Shown here: positions 8,857 through 14,844 of the stretch, one piece after another
How positions within the stretch are numbered: position 1 is the first letter of the stretch
How the letters are laid out: each line of letters begins with the position of its first letter
From: a virus
DNA: 33,894 nucleotides
IMG/VR virus record: IMGVR_UViG_3300010885_002037
Span: 1-33,894 of that record
Reading direction: 5' to 3' (one strand)
Position numbers and translations under genes: made by a program
Notes under the pieces: generated by a model
What the model was told of the DNA's origin: nothing
Database searches by the model: none
Seen by the model: the letters and a program-made list of their open reading frames with translations, nothing else

Positions 8857-9087
8857 ATGGCGTTTGAGATCGACCCTGTTAAATACGGGGTACTTTGGCA
8901 AAAAGTGGAAGATTACGAGAAAAAGTTTGATTCTATGGAACGTAAGATCGACAAGATGGAGAACCAGCTAGATAAGCTAGTTGGACTCGCTGACCAATCA
9001 CGAGGTGGTTTTTGGGCTGGCATGATGATTGTGTCAGGACTTAGCACTTTAGCAGGGTGGGCTATTCACTGGTTTAGCGGAAAATGA
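8857..9087 (+). CDS. Small coiled-coil membrane protein, holin-associated (XhlA-like)
   Basis: I start this 76-aa protein at the ATG at 8857 because AAGGTGG lies 5 bases upstream. An ATG 24 bases earlier would overlap the fibre-adaptor gene and has no such site. Residues about 12-46 form a charged heptad helix (KVEDYEKKFDSMERKIDKM), and residues about 54-73 form one hydrophobic segment ending HWFSGK. A coiled coil followed by a single C-terminal membrane anchor is the plan of XhlA-type holin partners. It opens the lysis cassette and overlaps the next gene by ATGA. A signalling or accessory membrane role cannot be excluded. Confidence 0.65.
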   Translation: MAFEIDPVKYGVLWQKVEDYEKKFDSMERKIDKMENQLDKLVGLADQSRGGFWAGMMIVSGLSTLAGWAIHWFSGK

Positions 9088-9269
9088 AGTGTTATAAATC
9101 AAAAACGATGTGGTTCTCCGTAGCCCTTGTCGTTTTTGGTGCTTTGTTGGATAACTTGCCTTATCTGCAATCCGTTATTGACCCCAAGTATTACGGCATC
9201 ATTTTTGCCACCGTGGGCGTGATTACTGCAATCTTAAGATATGTAACCAAAGAGCCAATAAACCCATGA
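9084..9269 (+). CDS. Putative holin, two membrane segments (DUF7940-like)
   Basis: The 61-aa protein has a short basic start (MKCYKSKTMW) and two hydrophobic segments at about 9-25 and 36-53, joined by a short turn with Asp, Pro and Lys (SVIDPKYYG). The tail is KEPINP. This is the size and layout of a class II phage holin, which would form or trigger inner-membrane lesions to release the endolysin. It sits in the middle of the lysis genes, overlapping both neighbours by ATGA. Of the three small membrane proteins in the cassette it is my preferred holin, but the sequence alone does not separate holin from antiholin. Confidence 0.6.
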   Translation: MKCYKSKTMWFSVALVVFGALLDNLPYLQSVIDPKYYGIIFATVGVITAILRYVTKEPINP

Positions 9270-9814
9270 TCTTTTTAATCTATGCAATTCTTGTGCCGAT
9301 TAGCTTACTTTTGACGCTAATTGCCGTTATCACCGCCCCAATTATGCCAATCTTTACTGTTCAAAAAGATTGGTGGTGCGATAACCATAGCTTTCGTGCT
9401 GTTGGCCCAGTTCTTCCAAGCTGGCTTAATTGGTTTATGACCCCTGATAACACGCTAGATGGTGACGCTACGTTTCAAAAGCTAAACGGTCAAAGCTATT
9501 GGTCAAAAGTTAAATGGTTATGGCGTAATCCAGCGTATAGCTTTGCGTTACGATATATAGAAGGCAACCCTGTCTATTGGAAGGGTGATAAGACGATTAA
9601 GGATAATGATGGCGCAAAAGAAGGGTGGCTTTATGTCTATTCTGATGGACTGTTCCAGTTCGTGTATATCAAGCGCATACTTTCTACTAGCCGTTGCATT
9701 TATGTCAATTGTGGCTGGAACATTCGTGTGCTTGTGGATGATAATGTTTCTCCTAAGCCAAATCCTGTCCAAGCTACGTTTGTTTTTAGTCCGAGAATAA
9801 GCGGCTTTAGATAA
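9266..9814 (+). CDS. Phage membrane-anchored protein of unknown function (DUF7338-like)
   Basis: The 182-aa protein begins with one long hydrophobic segment (about 3-29, ILVPISLLLTLIAVITAPIM), and then a Trp-rich soluble domain. Features I recall from a phage-restricted family are WLNWFMTPDN.LDGD, the WLWRNPAYSF segment and the C-terminal half with WN(I)RVLVDD. In related phages it also lies among the lysis genes. A membrane-tethered domain in the cytoplasm or periplasm is inferred. It starts by ATGA overlap with the holin-like gene, and its TAA shares a base with the spanin-like gene start. No catalytic motif is visible. Confidence 0.6.
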   Translation: MIFLIYAILVPISLLLTLIAVITAPIMPIFTVQKDWWCDNHSFRAVGPVLPSWLNWFMTPDNTLDGDATFQKLNGQSYWSKVKWLWRNPAYSFALRYIEGNPVYWKGDKTIKDNDGAKEGWLYVYSDGLFQFVYIKRILSTSRCIYVNCGWNIRVLVDDNVSPKPNPVQATFVFSPRISGFR

Positions 9815-10197
9815 TGTTTGGGTTAAATATTTATGCTATTTATGCTGTCACCGCCATTGTTTTATTTTGCACTGGTTTTGTGTCTGGTTGCCAACATCAG
9901 CAAACCTCCCAAGAAAAGGTGATTCGTGAAAAAGAACATCAGTACCAAGCAGACGCAGATAAGATAAGGATAGAAAAAGATGCTCAAATTAAAGCTATTA
10001 ACAATCAGCTTGTCGATGCTATTAGTGAGTTGCGTAAACGCCCCAGTCGTGCCGCAGAAACCTCAAATGGAAAAGGTTGCAACGGAGCCAGCCTTTATGC
10101 CGAGGATGCAGAGTTTCTTGTCAGGGAAGCTGCCCGATCCGATCAAATAAGGGTGGCGTTGCAAGCCTGTTATAACCAGTACGATTCCATTAAATGA
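9814..10197 (+). CDS. Spanin, Rz-like, with a possible lipobox
   Basis: The 127-aa protein has an N-terminal hydrophobic segment (about 6-24), then a charged helical region (EKVIREKEHQYQADADKIR...QLVDAISELRKRP) and a Cys-containing end (AARSDQIRVALQACYNQYDSIK) of the kind found in Rz inner-membrane spanins. Rz proteins join inner and outer membranes in the final step of Gram-negative lysis. Unusually, the hydrophobic segment ends in VSGC (residues 23-26), which fits a lipobox, so it could instead be exported as a lipoprotein. I found no convincing embedded Rz1 gene in the other frames. TAATG overlap upstream and ATGA overlap downstream tie it to its neighbours. Confidence 0.65.
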   Translation: MFGLNIYAIYAVTAIVLFCTGFVSGCQHQQTSQEKVIREKEHQYQADADKIRIEKDAQIKAINNQLVDAISELRKRPSRAAETSNGKGCNGASLYAEDAEFLVREAARSDQIRVALQACYNQYDSIK

Positions 10198-10415
10198 ATA
10201 AAGAAAACGTAGCACTTTGGGTCACCTTAATAGCCACCATTACGTTGGCTGTTATTTTATTGTCGATGGTGACAGTAATGCTCAAAGGCTTATTTATTAG
10301 CGATATAGACAACCAAGAAGTTTTTAAGGCAATAACACCAGCTTTTCAGATGATCGTAGGGGCGTTTGTGGGTCTTGTGGCTGGGATCAAATTAGGACAA
10401 TCAGATGACGAATGA
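10194..10415 (+). CDS. Small two-segment membrane protein of the lysis cassette
   Basis: The 73-aa protein has two hydrophobic stretches, about 8-30 (WVTLIATITLAVILLSMVTVML) and about 48-66 (AFQMIVGAFVGLVAGIKLG), with a short acidic loop between them and an acidic tail, SDDE. It lies directly upstream of the endolysin, the classic holin position, and overlaps both neighbours (ATGA upstream, 11 bases with the endolysin). It may be the holin, the antiholin or a second holin alongside the protein at 9084-9269. No family name can be given from the sequence. Confidence 0.6.
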   Translation: MNKENVALWVTLIATITLAVILLSMVTVMLKGLFISDIDNQEVFKAITPAFQMIVGAFVGLVAGIKLGQSDDE

Positions 10416-10992
10416 CCAAGCTAAAAAATTAGGCATAGGTGAAGAATGGGTTGAGCCATTAAACGAAACCTTTGCTAAATACGACATAACCACTCCAAAA
10501 CGTCAGGCAGCATTCATCGGTCAATGTATGCACGAATCAGGGGGCTTTAAACACCTCACAGAGAACTTAAATTACTCAGCTAAAGCATTGGTAGCCACAT
10601 GGCCATCACGATTCCCTAACGAGGAATATGCGGCTGAATATGAGCGCAAGCCTGAACGTATTGCAAACAAAGTTTACTCAGGGCGCATGGGAAACACTGA
10701 AGATGGCGATGGCGCAAAGTATATTGGTCGTGGTTTAATTCAGCTAACTGGAAAGGAAAACTATGCCAATTGCGGATCTAATTTGGGTGTGGATCTTGTT
10801 GGTCACCCTGATTGGCTGGCTACTCCTAAATATGCGGCTTTAAGTGCTGGCTGGTACTGGAATAAGCGAAACATCAACACTGACGCTGACAGAATGGACG
10901 TGGATTCCATGACTAAGAAGATTAATGGCGGCAGTATTGGTATCGCTGACCGTAAAGCTAAAATTGAGATGGTTTTAAAATATCTCTCGTAA
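10405..10992 (+). CDS. Endolysin, GH19 chitinase-like muramidase
   Basis: The 195-aa protein is a single-domain GH19 lysozyme that would cut the glycan strands of host peptidoglycan. It has an N-terminal helix, QAAFIGQCMHESGGF with the likely catalytic Glu44, and HLTENLNY with a second Glu53. DGDGAKYIGRGLIQLTG (about 100-116) follows, then the C-terminal helices with GWYWNKRNIN and KKINGG. Length matches phage GH19 endolysins without a separate wall-binding domain. There is no signal peptide, so release depends on the holin-type genes just upstream. Its stop lies inside the 3' end of the oppositely transcribed gene at 10975-11412 (18-base tail-to-tail overlap), leaving no room for a terminator between the two operons. 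Confidence 0.9.
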   Translation: MTNDQAKKLGIGEEWVEPLNETFAKYDITTPKRQAAFIGQCMHESGGFKHLTENLNYSAKALVATWPSRFPNEEYAAEYERKPERIANKVYSGRMGNTEDGDGAKYIGRGLIQLTGKENYANCGSNLGVDLVGHPDWLATPKYAALSAGWYWNKRNINTDADRMDVDSMTKKINGGSIGIADRKAKIEMVLKYLS

Positions 10993-11412
10993 ATCCACAA
11001 ACTTCCATAGTTTTTTAGGCACATCGTAGAAGTATTCGTCCCGTGCCACAGCCGTGTTTGGCACTTCAATTAGTGGACATTCTTTGATCTTGCTGGCTCT
11101 GATCCAGTAAGCGTGGGTCAAATCCCTTGTAACCACATACATAGTAGTTCTTGGGTTGGTGAATAACTTTTCTTTGCGCTGTGCAATATGGATCGTATCG
11201 TATGGGCAGTATTCCATACCCCAATTCCTGACCTCCACCTCTGCAAACCCGATTTTTTGACCATCTTTGCTTAAAACAAGGTCTACAGCATATTTATCAG
11301 GGTTGGGCGTGGCATTTACATACCAAAGGTTATTTAGCCAAGTTGCAACCGCATTACGGGCTGGTGGATCACAATCGTCATGCAGTCGCTGATCAAATGG
11401 CTTATATTTCAT
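10975..11412 (-). CDS. PD-(D/E)XK nuclease-like small protein
   Basis: The 145-aa protein has the segment KYAVDLVLSKDGQKIGFAEVEVR (about 39-61). The D44 ... E58-V-E60 arrangement resembles the D-(D/E)xK core of restriction-type nucleases, although a Lys at the usual position is replaced by Glu or Arg (EVEVR). It may therefore be a nuclease relative with an altered centre rather than an active enzyme. The rest is rich in Trp, Tyr and Pro. It is the last gene of the leftward operon and starts by ATGA overlap with the preceding gene, with an AAAGG site inside that gene's end. No partner methyltransferase is adjacent on this strand. Confidence 0.6.
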   Translation of the reverse strand: MKYKPFDQRLHDDCDPPARNAVATWLNNLWYVNATPNPDKYAVDLVLSKDGQKIGFAEVEVRNWGMEYCPYDTIHIAQRKEKLFTNPRTTMYVVTRDLTHAYWIRASKIKECPLIEVPNTAVARDEYFYDVPKKLWKFVDLREIF

Positions 11413-11594
11413 TTCTCTTGTGCCTTTCTTACTGCATTTGGGTGAAACTGCCCATGTCCTTCAGGGTTATCTTCCATGCCCCTAATTACCAAGTTTCTTT
11501 TTTCTCCGCAAACACAACAGACTTCTACTCTTTGTGGTGGCATAGAGCAAAGCATAGTATTTGTTGAGTGCCAGCAATGTGTGTGAACAGTCAT
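11409..11594 (-). CDS. Small Cys/His-rich protein, possible zinc binder
   Basis: The 61-aa protein contains HTHCWH near its start and CCVCGEKRN near residues 26-34, giving several His and Cys ligands in pairs. A single zinc knuckle is plausible. The C-terminal residues RKAQEK repeat the end of the preceding gene's product, and the underlying 16 bases are duplicated (11416-11431 and 11595-11610). It starts by ATGA overlap with the gene at 11591-11950. Function unknown. Short Cys-rich proteins like this are common in phage early operons, where some regulate host proteins, but nothing here shows that. Confidence 0.55.
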   Translation of the reverse strand: MTVHTHCWHSTNTMLCSMPPQRVEVCCVCGEKRNLVIRGMEDNPEGHGQFHPNAVRKAQEK

Positions 11595-11950
11595 TCTTGT
11601 GCCTTTCTTAGTATTGCTCTAGCAAATTCAACAACACAAACACCCCATTCATATTCAATAGAATCTGTGGCAATTAAAAGTGTTAATGCAATATCTGTTA
11701 TTTCCTCATCTGTTAGTGTCTTTGCTGGTGGTTTTTGCCATAACACTTCAACAATCCTATGTTCGTCATCTGTATAAGTAACAGCTAGTAGTTCACCTGT
11801 TTCTTTACTTTTTTGAAGTGATAGGTGTAGTTCTTTTACTGGATGGGTGTAGAGTGGAATACCGCCATCATAATTAACTTTGTTGTCGTGTTTAATGCAC
11901 ATATATGCACCATCTTTTTCAAACATCCACGCTACTGGTTCATTGTTCAT
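11591..11950 (-). CDS. Conserved phage early protein of unknown function
   Basis: I place the start at 11950 rather than 12013 because this ATG overlaps the stop of the upstream gene as ATGA and gives a 119-aa protein beginning MNNEPVAWMFEKDG. A start of EPVAW.. followed by IPLYTHP (about 30-36) is a pattern I recognise from small phage proteins of unknown role. The C-terminal half is helical and acidic (TLTDEEITDIALTLLIAT) and ends in RKAQE. No catalytic motif or membrane segment is visible. It is coupled to both neighbours in the leftward operon. Confidence 0.65.
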   Translation of the reverse strand: MNNEPVAWMFEKDGAYMCIKHDNKVNYDGGIPLYTHPVKELHLSLQKSKETGELLAVTYTDDEHRIVEVLWQKPPAKTLTDEEITDIALTLLIATDSIEYEWGVCVVEFARAILRKAQE

Positions 11951-12150
11951 GAGTAAATTACCGCTAAAACCAACGCTGTGGCTAGCAAAGTCATATATGC
12001 TACGTTTGCCCAATAGTTGCGTCTTGCCGCCTTGTTATCGCCTATAAACCAGCCTTGAATGGCAATCATGTCGGGATCTTGCTCCACGTATTTGGGTGGC
12101 TCGTAACGTGAACCGATTAAAACTTTACCGTTGTTATATGGGACTCTCAT
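11947..12150 (-). CDS. Small tail-anchored membrane protein of unknown function
   Basis: The 67-aa protein has a polar N-terminus (PYNNGKVLIGSRYEPPKYVEQDPDM) and one C-terminal hydrophobic segment (about 50-66, VAYMTLLATALVLAVIY). This predicts a protein held in the inner membrane by its tail with the N-terminus in the cytoplasm. An AAGGAAAATT site lies just before the ATG. The next gene starts by ATGA overlap. Similar small proteins with YEPPKY..QDPDM occur in other phages to my recollection, without a known role. Confidence 0.6.
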   Translation of the reverse strand: MRVPYNNGKVLIGSRYEPPKYVEQDPDMIAIQGWFIGDNKAARRNYWANVAYMTLLATALVLAVIYS

Positions 12151-12168
12151 AATTTTCCTTATATAGGG

Positions 12169-12235
12169 GGCAGGTCAAAGTCTTTTTAGTCTTTCGTCTT
12201 CGAGTACTTGAGCTGAATAGTGTCGATGACCTGCC
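12169..12235 (-). promoter_or_regulatory. Intergenic stem-loop in the leftward operon
   Basis: In the 92-base gap between the genes at 12243-12521 and 11947-12150, GGCAGGTCA (12169-12177) is the exact reverse complement of TGACCTGCC (12227-12235), a 9-bp stem around a 49-base loop. The loop holds a smaller imperfect dyad around AGTACT. In the leftward mRNA this would form a hairpin about 19 bases before the next start codon, so it may adjust translation or mRNA stability. No T-run follows it, so it is not a terminator. Confidence 0.5.
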
Positions 12236-12242
12236 TTTAAGC

Positions 12243-12521
12243 TTATCTTGCGGTTACTTTTAAAGTGATGACCGCAGTTGTTTTTGTATGTTTTGCTATC
12301 AAATCGGCTGGGATATTGGCCTCTGCAAATACCGCCTTGTTGTCCACCGTTTTGCGTTGGGAAAGGGTTACGCATGATTTGTATAAGTTGCCCTCAACGC
12401 TACCCTCGTTTTGCTTTAGTTTGTTTTTGATCTCTTCGGCTTGGGTTTCCAAGTCTGCGATCTGTGCTAACAACATACCAAGCTGGTCTACTTCTGTGAT
12501 TTGGATGTCTAAAACTTGCAT
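12243..12521 (-). CDS. Small coiled-coil phage protein, unknown function
   Basis: The 92-aa protein has a helical N-terminal half with heptad-like Leu/Ile spacing (QLGMLLAQIADLETQAEEIKNKLK, about 14-37). The C-terminal half reads TLSQRKTVDNKAVFAEANIPADLIAKHT and ends TLKVTAR. I recognise this family pattern from phage early regions but know no function. A strong AAGGAG site lies 6 bases before the ATG. It is the first gene behind the candidate leftward promoter at 12565-12593, and is separated from the exonuclease gene by 386 non-coding bases. Confidence 0.65.
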   Translation of the reverse strand: MQVLDIQITEVDQLGMLLAQIADLETQAEEIKNKLKQNEGSVEGNLYKSCVTLSQRKTVDNKAVFAEANIPADLIAKHTKTTAVITLKVTAR

Positions 12522-12564
12522 TTGATTCTCCTTTATCTATCTCACTGCCCGATGCAGTAATGAC

Positions 12565-12593
12565 AGAATAATTAAGTAATCTTAACTATGCAA
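12565..12593 (-). promoter_or_regulatory. Leftward promoter with internal operator
   Basis: Read on the minus strand, TTGCAT (12593-12588) is followed after 17 bases by TATTCT (12570-12565), which fits a sigma70 promoter. The spacer contains the perfect dyad TTAAG-TAAT-CTTAA (12572-12585). Together with its flank it matches the rightward promoter region at 15215-15237 in 21 of 23 positions. A repressor bound to the dyad would block polymerase. It would transcribe the gene at 12243-12521 and the rest of the leftward operon. Confidence 0.5.
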
Positions 12594-12907
12594 GCTATAT
12601 TTATAGGGACTTTCCCTAGTATTTGGCAAATAAACAACAGGGCTGTATTTGGCAGTTGCAACGAATGGGGCAGAAAGCCGCAAAATTCCCCACTTACTGC
12701 ATCCTACATTGGCGGCTTAACGCCCAAATAAGGTGACCTACTCACAACCAGTATCCACGCCCACAGTTGTCTGCCGAACAGGGTACGCCAATGGCGGTTA
12801 GGAAAGGTAACCCGTGCAAATGCACAAAAGTTGCTTTCGGTCATTGTTTGTTGGGCGGCAGTCCCGTGAAGGAGCATAGATTTTGTCTACCCCACCGCCC
12901 ATGTTGA
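12594..12907. other. Non-coding gap with many short dyads and a 10-bp repeat
   Basis: No convincing gene is seen. The stretch holds a hairpin TAGGGA-CTT-TCCCTA (12604-12618) and a 10-base direct repeat GTATTTGGCA at 12619-12628 and 12645-12654. It also holds GGTTA...TAACC (12796-12812), GTGC-AAAT-GCAC (12814-12825), the dyad CGCCAATGGCG (12786-12796) and a closing GGGCGG/CCGCCC pair (12853-12858 with 12895-12900). TTACTGCATC (12694-12703) is the reverse complement of 12551-12560. Dense dyads plus a repeated 10-mer could mean a replication origin or a structured RNA. Two tiny frames, 12798-12902 (-, 34 codons) and 12588-12731 (+, 47 codons), lack good ribosome sites. Confidence 0.5.
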
Positions 12908-13666
12908 TTATATTCCGTTCTTTATTTGATAAACACGCAATAAATGCTGAAAGCAATCCCAGCCCTTTTGGAGCGCAGATTCTTCAACCTCTATAAGTTT
13001 GACCTCGTTTGTTGTGCCATTTACAAACACAATGGCCGCCCGTGCTTGGGGAATACCTAAACCCTCACGATAGGCTGCCAGTTGCATTTCATGCTCAAAG
13101 TAAACGTCCACCTTATCAAGGCTAGCGTCTTTGGTCTTAAAGTCCACAACGATCCCGTTAAAATCGTGCGCTCCCTTTGCCATCAAATCGCATTTGCCAC
13201 CATACCCCAATTGATGACCAAAAGACCGCTCTGAAAGCCACATTTGCGCCCCAAAGTGATCTTTTAGCGCATTGTCCACCGCATCAAGATACGGAGGCTT
13301 TTGCGGCAGATAAACCTGCTCAAAATAACCCTGAATAATGGCGTGAATGGCTGTTCCACGTTCTGCCGCTTCCCTGCCTGTTGCTTTGGAATCCTGCATA
13401 ACACGGGATAACCACTCGGTTTCAGGCTCGTTTACCTCACGTGGAAGCGTAAGTGCCGCTAGAAGGACTTGTTGCTGTTTCCATGTATCAAGCCCTGCTT
13501 TTGATAGCAGGTTGATAATTGTCGTAACACTTGGCAAAAGTCCAAGCTTCCGTGCGTCCCTGAGTGTGGTGTTCCGTTCCCCAGTTTTGCCGATGGTTGT
13601 ATAGGCTGGAGTGCCGTCTTTTGTATACCAATGACCACTTTCGGCCACCTTTTCTTTAACTATCAT
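12908..13666 (-). CDS. RecB/lambda-exonuclease-like PD-(D/E)XK recombination nuclease
   Basis: The 252-aa protein carries an ordered PD-(D/E)XK nuclease core: Glu146 in SERSF, GYGGKCDL with Asp160, VVDFKTK with Asp175 and Lys177, and MQLAAY with Gln195. The upstream helix GTAIHAIIQGYFE (104-116) is also typical of Cas4/RecB-type exonucleases. Such phage enzymes resect double-stranded DNA ends for recombination or replication. The next upstream gene encodes an ssDNA-binding-type protein, a natural partner for the single strands it would expose. AAGGAT lies just before the ATG. No annealing protein of the Bet/Erf kind is recognisable nearby. Confidence 0.8.
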   Translation of the reverse strand: MIVKEKVAESGHWYTKDGTPAYTTIGKTGERNTTLRDARKLGLLPSVTTIINLLSKAGLDTWKQQQVLLAALTLPREVNEPETEWLSRVMQDSKATGREAAERGTAIHAIIQGYFEQVYLPQKPPYLDAVDNALKDHFGAQMWLSERSFGHQLGYGGKCDLMAKGAHDFNGIVVDFKTKDASLDKVDVYFEHEMQLAAYREGLGIPQARAAIVFVNGTTNEVKLIEVEESALQKGWDCFQHLLRVYQIKNGI

Positions 13667-13674
13667 TTTGATCC

Positions 13675-14289
13675 TTAAAAGGGAATATCGTTTAGGTTGT
13701 CATCTTCAAGCTTGGGTGCAGACTCTTCCCGTGCCTTTTGACCACGCCACTCACTGCTTTCAGTGATCTTTTCTTTGTAATACTTAGGCAGCGCATCGTA
13801 CTTGGCTTGATCGAACTCAGCCAACCAAAAATGCAACGGTGGGTTGATTCCCTCAGGCTGGGCGTTACGCAAGGCAGACGGTACAGGGCTGATGCCGCTG
13901 ATATTGGCGTACTTGCCATCTTCTGTGTGCGTGATGTTAACCATGCAGAACTTGCCAAGCAAACCTTTAAGGTCAAAGTTTTTACGATCTTCCGCAGTCA
14001 TCTTTTTATTGCTCCACGCCTCTAAGTCTTGGCGCAGTCGTGCCTGATCACCTAAACTAACGGTATATCGCTTGGACACGATTAAAGGCTTTCCATCGTC
14101 TGTTTTTAGCGGTTGACCATCATCATCGTCACCGTGCAGTTCCCAAGTAAACACAACCTTGTGCATGATCTTGGTCTCGCCAGCCCATTCGGTGGCTTGA
14201 TGGCCCAAGTCGATGATTGAGTAAAGCCTCGCCATGTGTAAACCAGCAGGGGCTATCTTAAATTCTCTTTGATTGTCTGAAATAATCAT
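13675..14289 (-). CDS. Phage ssDNA-binding-type protein (NGO0469-like)
   Basis: The 204-aa protein starts MIISDNQREFKIAPAGLHMARLYSIIDLGHQ, a pattern I recognise from a phage family described as NGO0469-like putative DNA-binding or replication proteins. An OB-type strand region is plausible (VVFTWELHG, KRYTVSL, KFCMVNITHTEDGKYANISG). The C-terminus is acidic and ends DDNLNDIPF, closely matching the 'DDDIPF' tail with which bacterial SSB proteins recruit partners. It most likely coats single-stranded DNA during phage replication or recombination with the exonuclease downstream. GAGGTG precedes the ATG, which overlaps the upstream stop (ATGA). Confidence 0.75.
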   Translation of the reverse strand: MIISDNQREFKIAPAGLHMARLYSIIDLGHQATEWAGETKIMHKVVFTWELHGDDDDGQPLKTDDGKPLIVSKRYTVSLGDQARLRQDLEAWSNKKMTAEDRKNFDLKGLLGKFCMVNITHTEDGKYANISGISPVPSALRNAQPEGINPPLHFWLAEFDQAKYDALPKYYKEKITESSEWRGQKAREESAPKLEDDNLNDIPF

Positions 14290-14507
14290 TTTTCACCTCT
14301 AATTGTTGGGAAAGATGCCAAAGCATCACCAAAGCCATTAACTACATCACGCAATAATGGATTTACTTGGCTGTTACGGGGAAGGCCACAAGCGTACCGT
14401 AAATCATTTATTTCGGCTTGGGTTATAAAAGTACCATCTTCGAGGTCTTTAAAGATGCGTTCCAAATGTTGCTGGAAGCTTTGAAAGTCTTGATCTTGCT
14501 CACTCAT
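14286..14507 (-). CDS. First gene of the leftward early operon, small acidic protein
   Basis: I choose the ATG at 14507 because AGGAGA lies 6 bases upstream. A start at 14543 would sit at the promoter start point. The 73-aa protein (MSEQDQDFQSFQQHLERIFKDL...) is mostly helical and acidic at the start, with a short motif RYACGLPRNSQVNPLLRD in the middle. No domain is recognised. Being first behind the divergent control region, it should be among the earliest products made. Its stop overlaps the start of the ssDNA-binding gene. Confidence 0.65.
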   Translation of the reverse strand: MSEQDQDFQSFQQHLERIFKDLEDGTFITQAEINDLRYACGLPRNSQVNPLLRDVVNGFGDALASFPTIRGEK

Positions 14508-14545
14508 AAGAGTTCTCCTGTTATCACGGCATATACCGTACACCC

Positions 14546-14574
14546 ATATTAACTTAACTTAACACCATTAGCAA
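14546..14574 (-). promoter_or_regulatory. Leftward early promoter with TTAAG half-site repeats
   Basis: On the minus strand, TTGCTA (14574-14569) and TAATAT (14551-14546) are spaced by 17 bases. The spacer and its edge contain tandem TTAAG half-sites: the plus strand reads TTAACTTAACTTAAC at 14549-14563. The half-site matches the dyad found in two other promoters of this genome, so it is probably an operator. Predicted transcription starts near 14539, about 30 bases before the start codon at 14507. This would be the main leftward early promoter. Confidence 0.45.
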
Positions 14575-14596
14575 GAAATATGTTAAGATTACTTAT
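14559..14596 (+). promoter_or_regulatory. Repressor-gene promoter and operator
   Basis: TTAACA (14559-14564) and TAAGAT (14584-14589) are a possible -35/-10 pair with a long 19-base spacer. The dyad TTAAG-ATTA-CTTAT (14583-14596) covers the -10 and start point. A start near 14596-14598 would make the repressor mRNA leaderless, which fits the absence of any Shine-Dalgarno sequence before the ATG at 14598. The dyad placement implies self-repression. The promoter itself is weakly supported; the dyad is clearer. Confidence 0.4.
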
Positions 14597-14597
14597 C

Positions 14598-14825
14598 ATG
14601 AATACAACAGCCATCATTAAATTATTGGGCGGATGCACTAAAGTTGCCAATTTGGTGGGTGTAAGCGTTCCTGCGGTATCTATGTGGCAAAACGGGGACA
14701 TTCCCCAAGACAAGCTGATCATCTTGGCGGCAACCCTTGAAAAAGAAAGCCACGGTTTAATTACCCGTAAGTCGCTTTTACCCAACACTTATCATTTAAT
14801 TTGGCCTGAGTTGCAAGACGCTTAA
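14598..14825 (+). CDS. YdaS/Cro-like helix-turn-helix repressor
   Basis: The 75-aa protein (from MNTTAIIKLLGGCTKVANLVGVSVPAVSMW) contains a helix-turn-helix at about residues 11-32: TKVANLVGVSVPAVSMWQNG, the layout of YdaS/Cro-type phage regulators. The C-terminal part (LITRKSLLPNTYHLIWPEL) also fits that family, in which 'R..L.P..YP.IW' is common. I prefer the ATG at 14598 to one at 14580 because the upstream one has no ribosome site and adds hydrophobic residues outside the domain. It is transcribed away from the leftward operon and is the obvious candidate to bind the TTAAG dyads. No second, longer CI-type repressor is present in the window. Confidence 0.8.
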   Translation: MNTTAIIKLLGGCTKVANLVGVSVPAVSMWQNGDIPQDKLIILAATLEKESHGLITRKSLLPNTYHLIWPELQDA

Positions 14826-14838
14826 AATTTGATATACT
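14811..14838 (+). promoter_or_regulatory. Promoter for the hairpin RNA
   Basis: TTGCAA (14811-14816), 16 bases, then TATACT (14833-14838): four of six and five of six matches to the sigma70 consensus. The -35 lies inside the 3' end of the repressor gene. Predicted start is near 14845, just upstream of the folded RNA. No TTAAG dyad overlaps this promoter, so it may escape the repressor. Confidence 0.55.
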
Positions 14839-14844
14839 AGCCAT

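Noticed and set aside
9833-9922. A 29-codon frame inside the spanin-like gene with a hydrophobic start, a Cys and KPPKKR, as a possible Rz1
   Set aside because: The residues before the Cys (ALVLC) do not form a normal lipobox, the Pro-rich part is only a few residues, and no ribosome site is visible.
12588-12731. A 47-codon plus-strand frame in the non-coding gap
   Set aside because: It has no Shine-Dalgarno sequence, starts inside the minus-strand promoter, and its composition looks random.
12798-12902. A 34-codon minus-strand frame just after the exonuclease stop
   Set aside because: There is no good ribosome site and the sequence is dominated by dyads. It is kept only as a comment in the gap description.
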